Assembly (NCBI GenBank): GCA_001803235.1
Contig: MHBL01000450.1
Coordinates: forward strand, 1 to 64,000
Length of the DNA: 64,000 nt
Direction of reading: 5' to 3'
Source of the DNA: Lentisphaerae bacterium RIFOXYA12_64_32
Lineage (GTDB): Bacteria > Verrucomicrobiota > Lentisphaeria > Oligosphaerales > YB12-FULL-65-16
Positions 62,128 to 64,000 of this stretch are shown piece after piece. Under the pieces are notes generated by a model. The model saw only the letters and a list, made by a program, of their open reading frames with translations, searched no databases and was not told the origin of the DNA. The translations under genes and the position numbers were made by a program. Every line of letters begins with the position of its first letter. The first letter of the stretch is position 1.

Positions 62128-64000
62128 TCACTCCGACGCGGAAATGGTGGCGCGCGCGATGCACACAGCGTTGTTCTGGGTCCAGAACCCGAGCCAGCCT
62201 TTGGGCGGCGGTGCGGTCAGCTTCACGTCGAGCGCGAACTGGTCCTCGTAGTAGAACCGGAGCCGGTCCTTCTCGACCACGGCCTTGAGCCAGAACCAAC
62301 GGTGGTGCAGGGCGTGACCGGACGGCAGGCCGATGGCGGAATTAGCCGCGAGCTTCGTCGCGCCCTGCCACAACTCGCAGCCTTGCGCCCCGGCCGGGCC
62401 GACCCGGACCGTGTAACCTTCCGCCAAGTCCCTGCCATTGCCCGCCAGCACCAGGTTCAGGTCGCGTCCGGCCTCGTGGCTGGGCAGTTGCGTATCCTCC
62501 GCCCCCGCAGCCACGAACACGGACACCGCGTACGGCGCAGTCCGCGGCTGCCGATGCCACAGCACGGACGGCGTTGTGGTGTTCACGCCCAGGAACGTCC
62601 ACTTCCGGTCACAGGCCCAGCGCGGCAGTTGCTGCCAGGCGCTGCCGGTGGCGTACCACTCGACCGGCCGGCCGCCGAACGTATAGTCGTGCCACAACGG
62701 ACACGCAACCTCGATCTGGCGCTGCGGGGTCTGGTGCTCCGGCAGGTACACCAGGGGGCCTTCCGAATCCGGCGGCACGACGCCCAACCGCGCGTCGTCG
62801 AGGCTGAACACGGCCGGGGCGTACGTCGGCATGCCGAGCCGCACCGCGTGGCGCTGTTGCGGGTCGGGACGCAGCCACCACACGGGCGAGTAAACGGTCC
62901 GTGGCTCGACACCGGCCGCGTACGGCAGGTCGGCGCGTGAACTGCCCTCCTCGCCGATGCACAGGTCGCGGCCGGGCAGGAGTTCCTGCGTACTCCGCAC
63001 GTGGACGTCGTCGAAGTGCGTGGTGCCGGCACGGTTCACAAGCCCGAACGACGCCTGCGCGGTGTCGCCCGCCGCCGGGGCGGTGAAGAGCCGCTGGCCG
63101 TCGAGCCACGCTTCCCATGCATCGCCCCGGCGCATCAGGCTGACGCGGCGCCAGCCCGGGTTCGGCGGCGGCGCCGCCGTCGCTTCACCCAGAATCTTTT
63201 CGCTCTGCCCGTCTTGCGCATACAGCCGCAGCAGACCGGCGGCACCGTCATAAACCAGATTCAGACGCCGCGTCGCCGCCGCACTCAACCAGACCCCGCC
63301 CTGCGACGCATCTGCCAGGATGGCCGCCGAAACGCGCACGTTCGACACCGGCCGGTCACAGCGCACCACCGCCCTGCCCTCGGCACGCAGCGCGAATGCC
63401 AGGGCCGCGGCCGGCGGCCGGTCGCCTGTCAGCGTGACGCTGCCGTCCTCGACATGCCAGGCCCCGAGTTCTCCGGCGACACGCATGAAATCGTCATCGA
63501 ACCGATTCGCCTCGGACGCCGCCGGACTCCACGCCAGGCTCTCGAAGAGCCGCTCGCAACGGTCGCCCAGCGCGTCGCGCAAGATGTCGTCGGCCACAGG
63601 ATCGAACCACGTGCCGCGCCACATGGACACGAACCCCAGCGGCGCGCAGAGGAAATACAGCGTGCCCTTGCCGATTTGCTTCTTCACCAGAGCTGGCCCG
63701 ACCGCGCGGCCCCAGCCGCGCAACTGCCCGTGCGTGGCATAGCCCTCGCCTGATACCGGCCCGGACAAGCGCGTGCACCAGATGTCGCGCGGCAGAACGG
63801 CTGACGTCGGCAGTCGTTGCAGCAAGGGCGAACCTTCGGCACGGATCTCGACTCCGTGTCCGACCGGTTGTTGCGCCATCTGCAGCGGACCCAGCAACTC
63901 GGCGCCGAACAGCCCGGCTCCTTCCGGTTTCTCCAGAATCACCGTCCCTCCCTCTTCCGCCAGGGTCTGCAAAACGCGCCCGAGCGCCACCGTGTCGCCT
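62128..64000 (-). CDS. Large beta-sandwich-rich protein, truncated by the window edge
   Basis: At least 620 residues; the 5' end lies beyond 64,000. The first visible part 'RVLQTLAEEGGTVILEKPEG' and 'VKKQIGKGTLYFLCAPLGF' resembles the beta-galactosidase-trimerisation-like or glutamine amidotransferase-like subdomain found in large hydrolases. It is followed by two jelly-roll modules ('FDDDFMRVAGELGAWHVEDGSVTL', 'PNPGWRRVSLMRRGDAWEAWLDGQRLF', then 'YYEDQFALDVKLTAPPPKGWLGFWTQNNAVCI'), each like concanavalin-type glycan-binding domains. The function cannot be named. It is the outermost of the leftward carbohydrate genes seen. Confidence 0.65.
   Translation of the reverse strand, partial: GDTVALGRVLQTLAEEGGTVILEKPEGAGLFGAELLGPLQMAQQPVGHGVEIRAEGSPLLQRLPTSAVLPRDIWCTRLSGPVSGEGYATHGQLRGWGRAVGPALVKKQIGKGTLYFLCAPLGFVSMWRGTWFDPVADDILRDALGDRCERLFESLAWSPAASEANRFDDDFMRVAGELGAWHVEDGSVTLTGDRPPAAALAFALRAEGRAVVRCDRPVSNVRVSAAILADASQGGVWLSAAATRRLNLVYDGAAGLLRLYAQDGQSEKILGEATAAPPPNPGWRRVSLMRRGDAWEAWLDGQRLFTAPAAGDTAQASFGLVNRAGTTHFDDVHVRSTQELLPGRDLCIGEEGSSRADLPYAAGVEPRTVYSPVWWLRPDPQQRHAVRLGMPTYAPAVFSLDDARLGVVPPDSEGPLVYLPEHQTPQRQIEVACPLWHDYTFGGRPVEWYATGSAWQQLPRWACDRKWTFLGVNTTTPSVLWHRQPRTAPYAVSVFVAAGAEDTQLPSHEAGRDLNLVLAGNGRDLAEGYTVRVGPAGAQGCELWQGATKLAANSAIGLPSGHALHHRWFWLKAVVEKDRLRFYYEDQFALDVKLTAPPPKGWLGFWTQNNAVCIARATISASE

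Overview
This window looks like chromosomal DNA of a GC-rich, diderm, free-living bacterium. It encodes LpxA for lipid A, SecG with a long Pro/Ala-rich tail, many Gfo/Idh/MocA oxidoreductases and sugar epimerases, DUF4838- and DUF6067-like secreted hydrolases, and a fragment of a prepilin-type 'DGHV' protein. That mix is typical of the PVC and neighbouring phyla (Lentisphaerota, Kiritimatiellota, Planctomycetota, Hydrogenedentota). The phylum cannot be settled without a database search.

Left part (1-17,900): mostly housekeeping genes. In order: a small secreted protein coupled to mtlD, a short RpoD-like sigma factor, tRNA-Leu(CAG), secG, an HPr-like protein, a GH78-like hydrolase, rplU, then pheA-hisC-tyrS-lpxA and a membrane glycosyltransferase, and a two-domain metallo-beta-lactamase-fold protein. 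Middle part (17,900-35,800): paralogous secreted carbohydrate-binding-like proteins, a CheB/CheR/PAS fusion followed by a hybrid histidine kinase, two MFS transporters, mnmE, a TIM-barrel epimerase, toxin-antitoxin-like genes, and many interspersed repeats and broken genes. Right part (35,800-64,000): a long carbohydrate-catabolism region. It opens with a GntR-LacI regulator carrying its own promoter and palindrome, then DUF5107-like and DUF6067-like proteins, two Gfo/Idh/MocA oxidoreductases, two sugar isomerases/epimerases, a cupin, a polysaccharide deacetylase, a GH39-like enzyme, a DUF4838 protein, a TIM-barrel hydrolase, a 974-residue beta-helix protein, an aldo/keto reductase with a divergent AraC regulator, and a partial secreted protein at the edge.

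The most striking content is a set of small non-coding mobile elements. One superfamily has CGACCTGTGC termini and 8-bp target duplications. A second has 17-bp CAGGGCTGTTTCAAGAT termini and perfect 9-bp target duplications. One copy of the first kind interrupts a RhuM-family gene remnant; removing it with one target copy restores the reading frame exactly. Other repeat families (117-bp CAGTGGC elements, 174-bp elements, AGTCCCG elements, heptamer-period tandem arrays) fill the intergenic space. Several genes are visibly decayed: a phosphotriesterase with its middle missing, RhuM, a glycoside hydrolase N-terminus, a pilin-like C-terminus, and a MazF antitoxin without its DNA-binding half.

For many genes the longest open frame runs upstream into one of these repeats. 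I therefore moved starts downstream to codons with a good Shine-Dalgarno sequence and a sensible N-terminus.
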